A DNA stretch of 64,000 nt from Methylibium sp. (GCF_013817345.1 NZ_JACDCW010000001.1:1-64000); one strand, 5' to 3'. Positions 50,566 through 61,084 are shown, numbered from the stretch's first letter. Program-made: numbers and translations. The notes: generated by a model not told the origin, from the letters alone.

Positions 50566-51543
50566 ATGGCGACGAAGAAACCCAAGGGCCTCGGGCTCGG
50601 CCTCGAAGCGCTGCTCGGCCCCAAGGTGCAGGACCGCCCCGAGCCGGCGGCCGGCGACGCAAAGCCGACCACGCTCAGGCTCGAGCAACTGCAGCCTGGC
50701 AAGTACCAGCCGCGCACGCGCATGGACGAGGGATCGCTCTACGAACTTGCCGAAAGCATCAAGTCGCAAGGGATCATGCAGCCCATTCTCGTCCGGCCGG
50801 TGACGGGGTCTGGATCGATGGACGGCACAAATGCACCAATGTTTCCAAGCGATAAGAGCGGAGTTGGCGCTCGCTTTGATCGCTATGAAATCATTGCCGG
50901 CGAGCGCCGTGTGCGGGCCGCCAAACTGGCCGGTTTGTCCGAAGTGCCGGTTCTCGTGCGCGAGGTGCCGGACGAGTCGGCGGCCGTCATGGCCCTGATC
51001 GAGAACATGCAGCGCGAGGACCTGAACCCGCTGGAAGAAGCGCAGGGTCTGCGGCGCCTGACCGACGAGTTCGGGCTGACGCATGAGCTCGCCGCCCAGG
51101 CGGTCGGCCGTTCGCGCAGTGCGGCCAGCAACCTGCTGCGCCTGCTCAACCTCGCCGAACCCGTCCAGCAGATGCTGATGGCCGGCGACCTGGACATGGG
51201 CCATGCGCGTGCACTTCTGGCGCTGGAGAAGGCGCAACAGATCATCGCCGCAACAGAAGTCGTTGCCCGCAAGCTCAACGTGCGCGAAGCCGAGCGATTG
51301 GTCGCACGCGCGGCCTCTTCAATTGGACAGCAGCCGCCACGGCAAGCGCTGCCTTCGAAGTCGCGCGATGTTGCGCGGCTCGAGGAAGAGCTTGCCGACC
51401 TGCTGACCGCCGCCGTGGAGATCCGCATCAAGAAGCGCTCCGGTCGCGGCGAGCAGGGCGAGGTGGCCATCGCGTTCGGCTCGCTCGATGAACTCGGCGG
51501 CCTGCTCGACAAGCTTCGGCGTGCGACGCCCTCGGGCGGCTGA
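50566..51543 (+). CDS. parB: Chromosome partitioning protein ParB (Spo0J)
   Basis: MATKKPKGLGLGLEALLG...LRLEQLQPGKYQPRTRMDEGSLYELAESIKSQGIMQPILVRPV...RYEIIAGERRVRAAKLAGLSEVPVLV...LIENMQREDLNPLEEAQGLRRL. Confidence 0.96.
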   Translation: MATKKPKGLGLGLEALLGPKVQDRPEPAAGDAKPTTLRLEQLQPGKYQPRTRMDEGSLYELAESIKSQGIMQPILVRPVTGSGSMDGTNAPMFPSDKSGVGARFDRYEIIAGERRVRAAKLAGLSEVPVLVREVPDESAAVMALIENMQREDLNPLEEAQGLRRLTDEFGLTHELAAQAVGRSRSAASNLLRLLNLAEPVQQMLMAGDLDMGHARALLALEKAQQIIAATEVVARKLNVREAERLVARAASSIGQQPPRQALPSKSRDVARLEEELADLLTAAVEIRIKKRSGRGEQGEVAIAFGSLDELGGLLDKLRRATPSGG

Positions 51544-51733
51544 CCGTCGGGTTTCGGCGCGCGCTACTGCCCACCGCGCCGGAATGCTTGACGAGTTCGC
51601 GCGCCTTGCACGCGGTGCAATCTCGGCGAACCGAGCCGCGTTCGCACGTTAACGAGGACGATGCACGCTGTGCCCGCGGAACCACACTGCTGCACACGGG
51701 CTCCTACTTCGGCGTGGCGCTCGCGGCACGAAA

Positions 51734-51750
51734 GGGGCATGCTAATTGCA
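51734..51750 (+). promoter_or_regulatory. Candidate sigma-54 (-24/-12) promoter upstream of prkA
   Basis: ggGGcatgctaattGCa: GG-N10-GC with GGCA and TTGCA blocks of the TGGCACG-N4-TTGCW consensus. Confidence 0.55.
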
Positions 51751-51950
51751 CAGCGTGGCAAAGCCGTTGCATCTGGTTCATCGTGAAGATGCGGTCAAAA
51801 GACCGGGTTCTCCGGGCATCACACCGATGTGAAACGCACGCATGATCGTTGGACCGATAGAGTGAGAAACCGAAGGCAGCGCTGCACGGCGAGCCGAATG
51901 CCGGCCAGCCCGTGGCGACGCCGCCTCCCGATACCGAATTGGAGGAAGCG

Positions 51951-53873
51951 ATGGATGTGATCACGAGCTTTGCAGCGCGCTACGAGCGCAGCCGCGAAGA
52001 GGAATTCACGCTCGAGGAATACCTCGATATCTGCAAGCGCGAAGCAACGGCCTACGCCACCGCCTCCGAACGCATGCTCAAGGCGATCGGCGAGCCGGAG
52101 CTGCTCGATACGCGCAACGAGCCGCGCATGTCGCGCCTCTTCGCCAACAAGGTGATCAAGCGCTACCCGGCGTTTGCCGAGTTTTACGGCATGGAAGACG
52201 CGATCGAGCAGGTCGTTTCCTACTTCCGCCACGCCGCGCAGGGCCTGGAGGAGCGCAAGCAGATCCTTTACCTGCTCGGCCCGGTGGGCGGCGGCAAGAG
52301 CTCGATCGCCGAGCGGCTCAAGCAGCTCATGCAGGAAGTGCCCTTCTACGCGATCAAGGGTTCTCCCGTGAACGAGTCGCCGCTGGGGCTTTTCGACGCG
52401 ATCGAAGACGCTGCCACGCTGGAAAAGGAATACGGCATCCCGCGCCGCTACCTCAATCGCATTCTCTCGCCCTGGGCGGTGAAAAGGCTCGACGAGTACG
52501 GCGGCGACATCCGCAAGTTCAAGGTGGTCAAGCGCCGGCCGAGCATCCTCAAGCAGGTCGGCATCTCCAAGACGGAGCCGGGCGACGAGAACAACCAGGA
52601 CATCAGCTCGCTGGTCGGCAAGGTCGACATCCGCAAGCTCGAAACTTACGCCCAGGACGACCCCGACGCCTACAGCTACTCGGGCGGCCTGTGCCTGGCC
52701 AACCAGGGCCTGCTGGAATTCGTCGAGATGTTCAAGGCACCGATCAAGGTGCTGCACCCGCTGCTGACCGCTACCCAAGAAGGCAACTACAAAGGGACCG
52801 AGGGCTTCGGCGCGATTCCCTTCGACGGCATTGTCTTGGCGCACAGCAACGAGAGCGAGTGGAAGGCCTTCCGCAACAACAAGAACAACGAAGCCTTCCT
52901 CGACCGCATCTACATCGTCAAGGTGCCGTACTGCCTGCGCGTAAGCGAAGAGGTCAAGATCTACGAGAAGCTGATCCGCACCTCGTCGCTCAGTGAGGCC
53001 AAGTGCGCGCCGGGCACCTTGAAGATGATGGCGCAGTTCTCGGTGCTCACCCGCCTGAAGGAGCCGGAGAACTCGTCGCTGTTCAGCAAGGCGCTGGTCT
53101 ACGACGGCGAGAGCCTCAAGGACACCGACCCCAAGGCCAAGAGCTACCAGGAATACCGGGACTACGCGGGGGTCGACGAAGGCATGAGCGGCGTCTCGAC
53201 CCGCTTCGCCTTCAAGATCCTGTCCAAGGTCTTCAACTTCGACAGCATGGAGGTCGCAGCCAACCCGGTGCACCTGATGTACGTGCTGGAGCAGCAGATC
53301 GAGCGCGAGCAGTTCGCCAGCGAAACCGAGCAGAAGTACCTGGGCTACATCAAGGAGTTCCTGTCGACGCGCTATGCGGAATTCATCGGCAAGGAGATCC
53401 AGACTGCTTATCTGGAAAGCTACAGCGAATACGGTCAGAACATTTTCGACCGCTACGTGACCTACGCCGACTACTGGATCCAGGACCAGGAGTACCGCGA
53501 CACCGACACCGGCGAGGTGTTCGACCGCGGCTCGCTGAACGGCGAGCTCGAGAAGATCGAAAAGCCGGCCGGCATCTCCAACCCGAAGGACTTCCGCAAC
53601 GAGATCGTCAACTTCGTGCTGCGTGCGCGGGCCGGTAACGCCGGCAAGAACCCGCTGTGGACCAGCTACGAGAAGCTGCGCGCGGTGATCGAGAAGAAGA
53701 TGTTCTCGAACACCGAGGAACTGCTGCCGGTCATCAGCTTCAACGCCAAGGCCAGCGCCGACGAGGCCAAGAAGCACGAGGACTTCGTCAACCGCATGGT
53801 CGACAAGGGCTACACGCCCAAGCAGGTGCGCCTGCTGTGCGAGTGGTACCTGCGCGTGCGCAAGAGCTCCTGA
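51951..53873 (+). CDS. prkA: PrkA-family serine protein kinase (YeaG-like)
   Basis: MDVITSFAARYERSREEEFTLEEYLDICKREATAYATASERMLKAIGEPE...LYLLGPVGGGKSSIAERLK; in-frame start could also be GTG at 51912. Confidence 0.94.
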   Translation: MDVITSFAARYERSREEEFTLEEYLDICKREATAYATASERMLKAIGEPELLDTRNEPRMSRLFANKVIKRYPAFAEFYGMEDAIEQVVSYFRHAAQGLEERKQILYLLGPVGGGKSSIAERLKQLMQEVPFYAIKGSPVNESPLGLFDAIEDAATLEKEYGIPRRYLNRILSPWAVKRLDEYGGDIRKFKVVKRRPSILKQVGISKTEPGDENNQDISSLVGKVDIRKLETYAQDDPDAYSYSGGLCLANQGLLEFVEMFKAPIKVLHPLLTATQEGNYKGTEGFGAIPFDGIVLAHSNESEWKAFRNNKNNEAFLDRIYIVKVPYCLRVSEEVKIYEKLIRTSSLSEAKCAPGTLKMMAQFSVLTRLKEPENSSLFSKALVYDGESLKDTDPKAKSYQEYRDYAGVDEGMSGVSTRFAFKILSKVFNFDSMEVAANPVHLMYVLEQQIEREQFASETEQKYLGYIKEFLSTRYAEFIGKEIQTAYLESYSEYGQNIFDRYVTYADYWIQDQEYRDTDTGEVFDRGSLNGELEKIEKPAGISNPKDFRNEIVNFVLRARAGNAGKNPLWTSYEKLRAVIEKKMFSNTEELLPVISFNAKASADEAKKHEDFVNRMVDKGYTPKQVRLLCEWYLRVRKSS

Positions 53874-53897
53874 ACCAGCGGGGCGACCGGGCACTCC

Positions 53898-55208
53898 ATG
53901 GCGCTGCAGCAGATCATCGACCGGCGGCTCGCGGGCAAGAACAAGTCCATTGGCAATCGCGAGCGCTTCCTGCGCCGCCACAAGGACCAGATCCGCGAGG
54001 CGGTGCGCCGGGCGGTCAGCGGCCGCGGCATCCGCGACATCGAGCAGGGCGAGGACATCTCGCTGCCCAAGCGCGACGTCTCCGAGCCGGTGTTCCACCA
54101 CGGCCAGGGCGGCTCGCGCGAGATGGTGCACCCGGGCAACCGCGAGTACGTCCGCGGTGACCGCATCAAGCGGCCCGAAGGCGGCGCCGGCCGCGGCGGT
54201 AGCCAGGCCAGCGACTCGGGCGAAGGCGAGGACGATTTCGTCTTTCACCTCAGCCGCGAGGAGTTCATGCAGGTCTTCTTCGACGATCTGGCGCTGCCCA
54301 ACCTGATCAAAACCACCCTGGCGGACACGCCGGAGTTTAAGACGCAGCGCGCGGGTTACAGCACCGACGGCACGCAGAACAACCTGCACGTCGTGCGTTC
54401 GATGCGCGGCGCGATCGGCCGGCGCATCGCGCTGGGCGCGGATGCCAGGCGCGAGTTGCGCCAGCTCGAGGCGCACCTGCTGCACCTCCAGCAGCACATG
54501 CGGGCCGACAGCGATTGGCTCGATCTCGACCCGGGCCGCGAAATGCGCTTGCGCGAAATCCGCGACACGGAGGCCTTGATCGAGTTGCTGCGTCAGAAGG
54601 TCGCGCGCATTCCCTACCTCGATCCGATAGACCTGCGCTACCGCAGCCGTATCCGCGTGCCGGTGCCGACCACCAAGGCGGTCATGTTCTGCGTCATGGA
54701 CGTGTCGGGGTCGATGGACGAGGCGCGCAAGGATCTTTCCAAGCGCTTCTTCATCCTGCTCTACCTCTTTCTCACGCGCCACTACGAGCGCATCGAGCTG
54801 GTCTTCATCCGACACCACACGCAGGCGCAGGAGGTGGATGAAGAAGGCTTCTTCCACTCCACCGAGACCGGCGGCACCGTGGTGTCCAGTGCGCTGGTGC
54901 TGATGGAAGAGATCATTCGCAACCGCTTCCCCACCAGTGAGTGGAACATCTACGGCGCGCAGGCCAGCGACGGCGACAACTGGCATCACGACAGCGGCCG
55001 CTGCCGCCAGATCGTCTCCGAGCAGCTCCTGCCGCTGGTGCGCTACTTCGCTTACGTGCAGGTGGCCGAGCCGGAGCAGAACCTCTGGGAGGAGTACGCC
55101 CAGATCGCCGCGCAGCACCCGCACTTCGCCATGCGCAAGGTGCTCGAGGCTGCCCAGATCTACCCCGTGTTCCGGGAGTTGTTCAAGAAGGAAGGGAGCG
55201 CGGCATGA
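53898..55208 (+). CDS. YeaH/YhbH family protein (DUF444, VWA-like)
   Basis: MALQQIIDRRLAGKNKSIGNRERFLRRHKDQIREAVRRAVSGRGIRDIEQGEDISLPKRDVSEPVF...VMDVSGSMDEARKDLSKRFFILLYLFL. Confidence 0.94.
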   Translation: MALQQIIDRRLAGKNKSIGNRERFLRRHKDQIREAVRRAVSGRGIRDIEQGEDISLPKRDVSEPVFHHGQGGSREMVHPGNREYVRGDRIKRPEGGAGRGGSQASDSGEGEDDFVFHLSREEFMQVFFDDLALPNLIKTTLADTPEFKTQRAGYSTDGTQNNLHVVRSMRGAIGRRIALGADARRELRQLEAHLLHLQQHMRADSDWLDLDPGREMRLREIRDTEALIELLRQKVARIPYLDPIDLRYRSRIRVPVPTTKAVMFCVMDVSGSMDEARKDLSKRFFILLYLFLTRHYERIELVFIRHHTQAQEVDEEGFFHSTETGGTVVSSALVLMEEIIRNRFPTSEWNIYGAQASDGDNWHHDSGRCRQIVSEQLLPLVRYFAYVQVAEPEQNLWEEYAQIAAQHPHFAMRKVLEAAQIYPVFRELFKKEGSAA

Positions 55209-56821
55209 ACAAACGCTTCGAGGCGGCGCCCGACCCGACGCCGGATCTCTTCGACGTCCCGGGCGCGAGTGGGAAAGCGCGCGTTCGTTTCGCCCGCGAC
55301 ATCGTCCGGCGAGAGCGCGCGGCGCAGCCGCTGCCCAGCCACAGTGACTGGAGCTTCGAGCTGATCGAGCAGTACCACGACGCGATCCGCGCCACCGCCG
55401 AAAGCTACGGGCTGGACACCTACGCCAACCAGCTCGAGGTCATCACGGCCGAGCAGATGATGGATGCGTATTCGTCGGTCGGCATGCCGGTGAACTACCG
55501 GCACTGGAGCTTCGGCAAGGAGTTCATCTCCAACGAGAAGAACTACCGGCGCGGTCACATGGGCCTGGCCTACGAGATCGTCATCAATTCCGACCCCTGC
55601 ATCAGCTACCTGATGGAGGAGAACCCGATGGCGATGCAGGCGCTGGTCATTGCCCACGCCGCCTACGGCCACAACAGCTTCTTCAAGGGCAACTACCTGT
55701 TCCGCATGTGGACCGATGCGTCGTCGATCATCGACTACCTGGTTTATGCCAAGAATTACATCGCCGAATGCGAGGAGCGCCACGGCCTGAACGCCGTCGA
55801 GGAAACGCTCGACTCCTGCCATGCCCTGATGAACCACGGCGTCGATCGTTATCGCCGGCCGAGCAAGCTCAGCCTGGCTCAGGAACGTGCCCGCCGCGAG
55901 GATCGCGAGGCGTACGCACAGCAGCAGATCAACGACCTGTGGCGCACACTGCCGAAGAAGGCGGACAAGTCGGTCGAAGATGCGGAGGCGCAGCGTTTTC
56001 CGGCCGAGCCGCAGGAGAACCTGCTCTACTTCATCGAGAAGAACGCCCCGCTGTTAGAGCCCTGGCAGCGCGAGATCGTGCGCATCGTTCGCAAGGTGGC
56101 GCAGTACTTCTATCCGCAGCGTCAGACCCAGGTCATGAACGAAGGCTGGGCCACCTTCTGGCACCACACCCTGCTCAACACGCTGTACGACGACGGCCTG
56201 CTGAGCGACGGCATGATGATCGAGTGGCTCAAGTCGCACACCAACGTGGTGTTCCAGCCGCCGGTGGATCACCCGGGCTACAGCGGCATCAATCCGTATG
56301 CGCTCGGCTTCGCGATGTACACGGACATCAAGCGCATCTGTGAGAAGCCCGACGAGGAGGACCGCCATTGGTTTCCCGATCTTGCGGGCAGCGACTGGCT
56401 GGCGACGCTCGACCATGCGATGCGCAACTTCAAGGATGAGAGCTTCATCGGCCAGTACCTGTCACCGCGGCTCATGCGGGAATTCCGCCTGTTCGCGATC
56501 AGGGACGATTCTGACGAGCCGGAACTCGAAGTCAGCGCCATCCACGACGAAGCGGGCTACCGCAAGTTGCGTGAAGCGCTATCTCGGCAATATGATCTGG
56601 GCTCGCGCGAGCCCAACATCCAGGTCTGGAGCGTGAACCTGCGCGGCGACCGCTCGCTCACCCTGCGGCACACGCAGCACAACGCCCGCCCCATGGGCGA
56701 CGCGACGCAGGAGGTGCTCAAGCACGTGGCGCGGCTCTGGGGTTTCGATGCGCACCTGGAGAGCGTGGACAGCGAGGGCGAAGTCGAGAAGCGCTGGACG
56801 GTGACGGGTCCGCGGCACTGA
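55205..56821 (+). CDS. SpoVR family protein
   Basis: YGLDTYANQLEVITAEQMMDAYSSVGMPVNYRHWSFGKEFISNEKNYRRGHMGLAYEIVINSDPCISYLMEENPMAMQALVIAHAAYGHNSFFKGN. Confidence 0.95.
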   Translation: MNKRFEAAPDPTPDLFDVPGASGKARVRFARDIVRRERAAQPLPSHSDWSFELIEQYHDAIRATAESYGLDTYANQLEVITAEQMMDAYSSVGMPVNYRHWSFGKEFISNEKNYRRGHMGLAYEIVINSDPCISYLMEENPMAMQALVIAHAAYGHNSFFKGNYLFRMWTDASSIIDYLVYAKNYIAECEERHGLNAVEETLDSCHALMNHGVDRYRRPSKLSLAQERARREDREAYAQQQINDLWRTLPKKADKSVEDAEAQRFPAEPQENLLYFIEKNAPLLEPWQREIVRIVRKVAQYFYPQRQTQVMNEGWATFWHHTLLNTLYDDGLLSDGMMIEWLKSHTNVVFQPPVDHPGYSGINPYALGFAMYTDIKRICEKPDEEDRHWFPDLAGSDWLATLDHAMRNFKDESFIGQYLSPRLMREFRLFAIRDDSDEPELEVSAIHDEAGYRKLREALSRQYDLGSREPNIQVWSVNLRGDRSLTLRHTQHNARPMGDATQEVLKHVARLWGFDAHLESVDSEGEVEKRWTVTGPRH

Positions 56822-56939
56822 TCCGTCTCATTGCAGGCCAAGTGCCCGCCCCCTGCTGCGCCTGCGGCCGTCATGCCACAAGCCGGGGCCGGTCAGAGCG
56901 CCCGGCGAATACCGGAGCTTGTGGTCGCTCAGCGGCTCA

Positions 56940-57497
56940 TCAGGCGGCGCCGGCGTTTTTCAGCACCCACACGCCGGCGGGCGGCAAATTGCCCCACACC
57001 ACCTCGCGCAGCGTCCATTGCAGCCGGCTCGCGCGCGGCAGTGCGAACGGTGCGCGGGGTTGGTAGGTGTACTGCACCAGGCGGCGTCCGGGGTGCGCCT
57101 CGACGAACACCAGCAGCGACTGCAAGGTGGTCGTGCGCAAGGGCTCGGGCAGGCTGCGAAAGGGCAGCGACGACACGAGCACCGTGTCGCCGGGTGCCAG
57201 GGCGCGCTCCTCCAGCACCTCATGTGCGGCCGCGCAACTGACCTCGACGTCGGGAAAGCGACGCTTCAGGCCGGCGGCGAGATGGCGCTGCAGCTCCACG
57301 GCAAGCAGCGGCGAATGCGGCGCCACGGCGCGCAACGCGGCGGTCACGGCGCCGGTCCCGGCGCCGAGCTCGATGACCGTGCTTGCCGATCCCACCTGCT
57401 CAGCCATCGCGCGCGCCAGCCGGCGTGACGAAGGCGCCAGTGCTCCGACCAGCGTGGGACGCGTGAGCGCCAGGGCGAGAAAAGCCATGTTGATCAT
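56940..57497 (-). CDS. Class I SAM-dependent methyltransferase (PmtA-like)
   Basis: VGALAPSSRRLARAMAEQVGSASTVIELGAGTGAVTAAL. Confidence 0.8.
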   Translation of the reverse strand: MINMAFLALALTRPTLVGALAPSSRRLARAMAEQVGSASTVIELGAGTGAVTAALRAVAPHSPLLAVELQRHLAAGLKRRFPDVEVSCAAAHEVLEERALAPGDTVLVSSLPFRSLPEPLRTTTLQSLLVFVEAHPGRRLVQYTYQPRAPFALPRASRLQWTLREVVWGNLPPAGVWVLKNAGAA

Positions 57498-57581
57498 GTC
57501 GAGGGTGTATCGCAGCGAGGGCCGCGCAGGCGTGAGCCGACGCAAGCAGGTGTTGCCGCGGGACACGTCCGGGTCCGCGGC

Positions 57582-58998
57582 TCACAGCACAAAAATCTTG
57601 CCCGGATTGAGGATGTTGTTCGGATCGAACGCGCGCTTGATGCCCTGCATCAGCGCCACGCCGCCCGCACCGGCTTCGTCGATCAGAAAGCCCATCTTGT
57701 GCAGGCCGATGCCGTGCTCGCCGCTGCACGTGCCCTCGAGCCGCAGCGCGCGGGCGACGAGCTGCGCGTTGAGCCGTTCGGCCGTCTCGCGCTCCTGCGG
57801 CTGCAGGGGATCGATCAGATAGCCGACGTGGAAATTGCCGTCGCCGACGTGGCCGACGATGAAGTAGGGCAGGCCGCTGGCATCGACTTCCTTCACCGTC
57901 TCGTCGATGCACTCGGCCAGTCGCGAGATCGGCACGCAGGTGTCGGTCGTCACCGCCCGGCAGCCCGGCCGCGTCTGCAATGCCGACAAGTAGGCGTGAT
58001 GGCGTGCGGTCCACAACCGCGTGCGCGCCTCGGGCGTCGTCGCCCAATCGAAGTCCTCGCCGCCGAACTCTGCCGCGACGGCCTGCACCGTCTCGGCCTG
58101 CTCCTTCACGCCGCCCGGGCTGCCGTGGAACTCCATCAGCAGCAGCGGGGCCTCGCGCAGGCCGAGGCGGTCGTGCGCGTTGACGGCGCGCACGGCATGC
58201 ACGTCGAGCAGCTCGCAGCGTGCGATCGGCACGCCGGTCTGGATGATGCGGATCGTCGTGCGCACCGCCGCGTCGATGCTCGGAAAGCTGCACACCGCCG
58301 CGCTGATCGCCTCGGGCAGCGGATGGAGCTCAAGCGTGATCTCGGTCATCACGCCCAGGGTGCCTTCGCTGCCGACGAAGAGGCGGGTCAGGTCGTAGCC
58401 GGCGCTGCTCTTGCGCGCGCGGGTGCCGGTGCGAACGACCTCGCCGCTGGCCGTGACCACCGTCAGGCCCAGCACGTTCTCGCGCATCGTCCCGTAGCGC
58501 ACGGCGTTCGTGCCGCTGGCGCGGGTGGCGGCCATGCCGCCGATCGAGGCGTCGGCACCGGGGTCGATGGGGAAGAACAGGCCATCGTGGCGAATGTGCT
58601 CGTTGAGCTGCTTGCGGGTCACGCCGGCCTGCACGGTGATCGTCAGATCCTCGGCATCGACGCGCAGCACGCGGTTCATGCAGCTCAGGTCGAGGCTGAC
58701 GCCGCCCTGAACCGCCAGCAGGTGCCCTTCGAGCGAAGAGCCGGCGCCGTAAGCGATCACCGGCACCGCATGCGCATTGGCGAGCGCAACGACGAAGCTC
58801 ACGTCTTCGGTTGATTCGCAATAGACCACGGCATCCGGCGGCGGCACGTCGAAAGGCGATTCGTCGCGGCCGTGCTGCTCGCGCACCGCTCGGGCGGTCG
58901 AGCAGCGCGCACCGAAGCGGGCTCCGAGCGCGTCCAGCATCACGGCGGGTATCGGCCGAGGAGCTAGCTGGGGCAGCAGTTCGACCGGAGCGTTCATG
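57582..58998 (-). CDS. FAD-binding oxidoreductase (GlcD/D-lactate dehydrogenase type)
   Basis: VIAYGAGSSLEGHLLAVQGGVSLDLSCMNRVL...GTCSGEHGIGLHKMGFL...KRAFDPNNILNPGKIF. Confidence 0.93.
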
Positions 58999-59149
58999 GG
59001 GGCGGTTCTCCTGAGCGGCCTTGCGTTGCGGCGCAATTGTAGGGAGGTAGGGAGCCGCCTCGGCCGCGTTGAACTCGTGAGCCAGGCAAGGCTTGCGCTC
59101 TTGCTTGCGCTCGCATCAGTGACCCGCGGGGCGCTGCTAGCATCGACCG

Positions 59150-59731
59150 ATGGCCCATCGACTATCCCAGATCGCGACGCGCACCGGCGACGACGGCACC
59201 ACCGGCCTGGGCGACGGCAGCCGCGTCCCCAAGGATCACCTTCGCGTGCAGGCGATGGGCGATGTGGACGAACTCAATTCGACCCTCGGCGTGCTGCTGT
59301 GCGAGCCCTTGCCTGATCAGGTGCGAAAGCTCCTGGTCGACATCCAGCATGAGCTGTTCAATCTGGGCGGCGAGCTTTCGATTCCTGGCTACGCGTTGCT
59401 CAAGGACGAGGCGGTGTTATCGCTGGATGCCGCGCTCGCTGAACACAACGCTGCGCTGCCTCGGCTGCAGGAGTTCATTCTTCCGGGCGGCACGCGCAGC
59501 GCCGCGCTCGCGCATGTTGGCCGTACCGTGGCGCGCCGCGCCGAGCGCACCGTGATCGCGCTGGTCAACACCGAGCCCGACGCCGTGCGCGCCGCGCCGC
59601 GGTTGTACCTCAATCGGCTGAGCGACCTGTTGTTTGTGCTGGCTCGTGTGCTCAACCGGGCCAACCTCGACGGCCTGGGCGGCGACGACGTGTACTGGCA
59701 TAGCACGAGGATGCAGGCCAGCCCGGGCTGA
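59150..59731 (+). CDS. Cob(I)yrinic acid a,c-diamide adenosyltransferase (PduO type)
   Basis: MAHRLSQIATRTGDDGTTGLGDGSRVPKDHLRVQAMGDVDELNSTLGVLL...RRAERTVIAL...YLNRLSDLLFVLARVLN. Confidence 0.95.
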   Translation: MAHRLSQIATRTGDDGTTGLGDGSRVPKDHLRVQAMGDVDELNSTLGVLLCEPLPDQVRKLLVDIQHELFNLGGELSIPGYALLKDEAVLSLDAALAEHNAALPRLQEFILPGGTRSAALAHVGRTVARRAERTVIALVNTEPDAVRAAPRLYLNRLSDLLFVLARVLNRANLDGLGGDDVYWHSTRMQASPG

Positions 59732-59918
59732 CGGGGCCGCAGGCCCCTTGTTGGCTTTGCGCTTCGCAAAACAAGCGCCTGCGTGTCACTGGGCTGGCGC
59801 CGCATCGTCTGTCGTGCCCCCAAAGGGCATCCCATTCGGCAAGGCTACGCGGCCCCGTTCCGGCTCGCGGGTGCCTTGCTTCGCAACGGCTGCCGCGTCC
59901 GGCGGCGCGGGCAAGGCA

Positions 59919-61037
59919 CTAGCCGCGCCGCGCCTTCACCGCCCCGCTCAACACCTCCAGCACCGCCAACGAATCATCCCAGCCGATGCAGGCATCGGTG
60001 ATGCTCTGGCCGTAGGCTAGCTGAGTGGGGTCGTCGCGGCCGGCGCTGAACTTCTGGGCACCGGCGTTGAGGTGGCTCTCGACCATCAGGCCGAACACCT
60101 GCCGGCTGCCGCCGGCAATCTGCTGACCGATCTCCTTTGCCACCTCGACCTGTCGCTGGTGTTGCTTGGCGCTGTTGGCATGCGAGCAGTCGACCATCAG
60201 GCTGGCCGGCAGCTTGGCCGCCGTCAGATCGGCGCACGCCGCCGCCACGCTGGCGGCGTCGTAATTCGGCGCCTTGCCGCCGCGCAGGATGACGTGACAG
60301 TCCTTGTTGCCGCGCGTCTCGACGATCGCCACCTGGCCGTTCTTGTGCACCGAAAGGAAGTGGTGCGGACGGCCGGCCGACTGGATCGCATCGGTGGCGA
60401 TGCGGATGTTGCCGTCGGTCCCGTTCTTGAAGCCGATCGGCGCACTCAGGCCCGAAGCCAGCTCGCGGTGCACCTGGCTCTCGGTGGTGCGCGCGCCAAT
60501 GGCGCCCCAGGAAATGAGGTCGCCGATGTACTGTGGCGAGATCACGTCGAGAAACTCACTGCCGGCCGGCAGGCCCAGGCGGCCGATTTCCATCAGCAAC
60601 TGGCGGGCGATGCGCAGGCCCTCGTCGATGCGAAAGCTTTCGTCGAGGTAAGGGTCGTTGATCAGGCCCTTCCAGCCGACCGTGGTGCGCGGCTTCTCGA
60701 AGTACACGCGCATCACGATCTCCAGCGTGCCGGCATAGCGGTCGCGCTCGGCCTTGAGCTTGCGGGCGTACTCCACGGCGGCCACCGGGTCGTGGATGGA
60801 GCACGGCCCCATCACCACGAGCAGCCGGTCGTCGGTGCCCGCCATGATTTCGCGGATGGCGCGCCGGGTGTTGCCGACCAGCGCCTCGACCGGCGTGCCG
60901 CGCACCGGAAAGAAGCGGATCAGGTGTTCCGGGGGCGGCAGCGGCATGACGTTTTCGATCCGTTCGTCATCGGTCTGGCTGGTCTTGTCGGCGGGCGGGG
61001 CCCAGCCGTCGGGGGCGTTGGTGGACAGGGCATTCAT
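59919..61037 (-). CDS. aroG: 3-deoxy-7-phosphoheptulonate synthase (DAHP synthase, class I)
   Basis: LLVVMGPCSIHDPVAAVEYARKLK...FEKPRTTVGWKGLINDPYLD...SLMVDCSHANSAKQHQRQ. Confidence 0.96.
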   Translation of the reverse strand: MNALSTNAPDGWAPPADKTSQTDDERIENVMPLPPPEHLIRFFPVRGTPVEALVGNTRRAIREIMAGTDDRLLVVMGPCSIHDPVAAVEYARKLKAERDRYAGTLEIVMRVYFEKPRTTVGWKGLINDPYLDESFRIDEGLRIARQLLMEIGRLGLPAGSEFLDVISPQYIGDLISWGAIGARTTESQVHRELASGLSAPIGFKNGTDGNIRIATDAIQSAGRPHHFLSVHKNGQVAIVETRGNKDCHVILRGGKAPNYDAASVAAACADLTAAKLPASLMVDCSHANSAKQHQRQVEVAKEIGQQIAGGSRQVFGLMVESHLNAGAQKFSAGRDDPTQLAYGQSITDACIGWDDSLAVLEVLSGAVKARRG

Positions 61038-61084
61038 CGGGATCTCCTGGCGACGAGTCGGGAACGGGGTCAAACGCAAAGACG

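Noticed and set aside
51606-51620. NtrC site TTGCACGCGGTGCAA
   Set aside because: Half-site spacing (N3 between TGCAC and GTGCA) is shorter than the NtrC consensus; kept only as a generic palindrome.
51819-55124. 1101-aa minus-strand ORF opposite prkA/yeaH
   Set aside because: Antisense to two confidently identified genes; composition typical of a spurious GC-rich frame.
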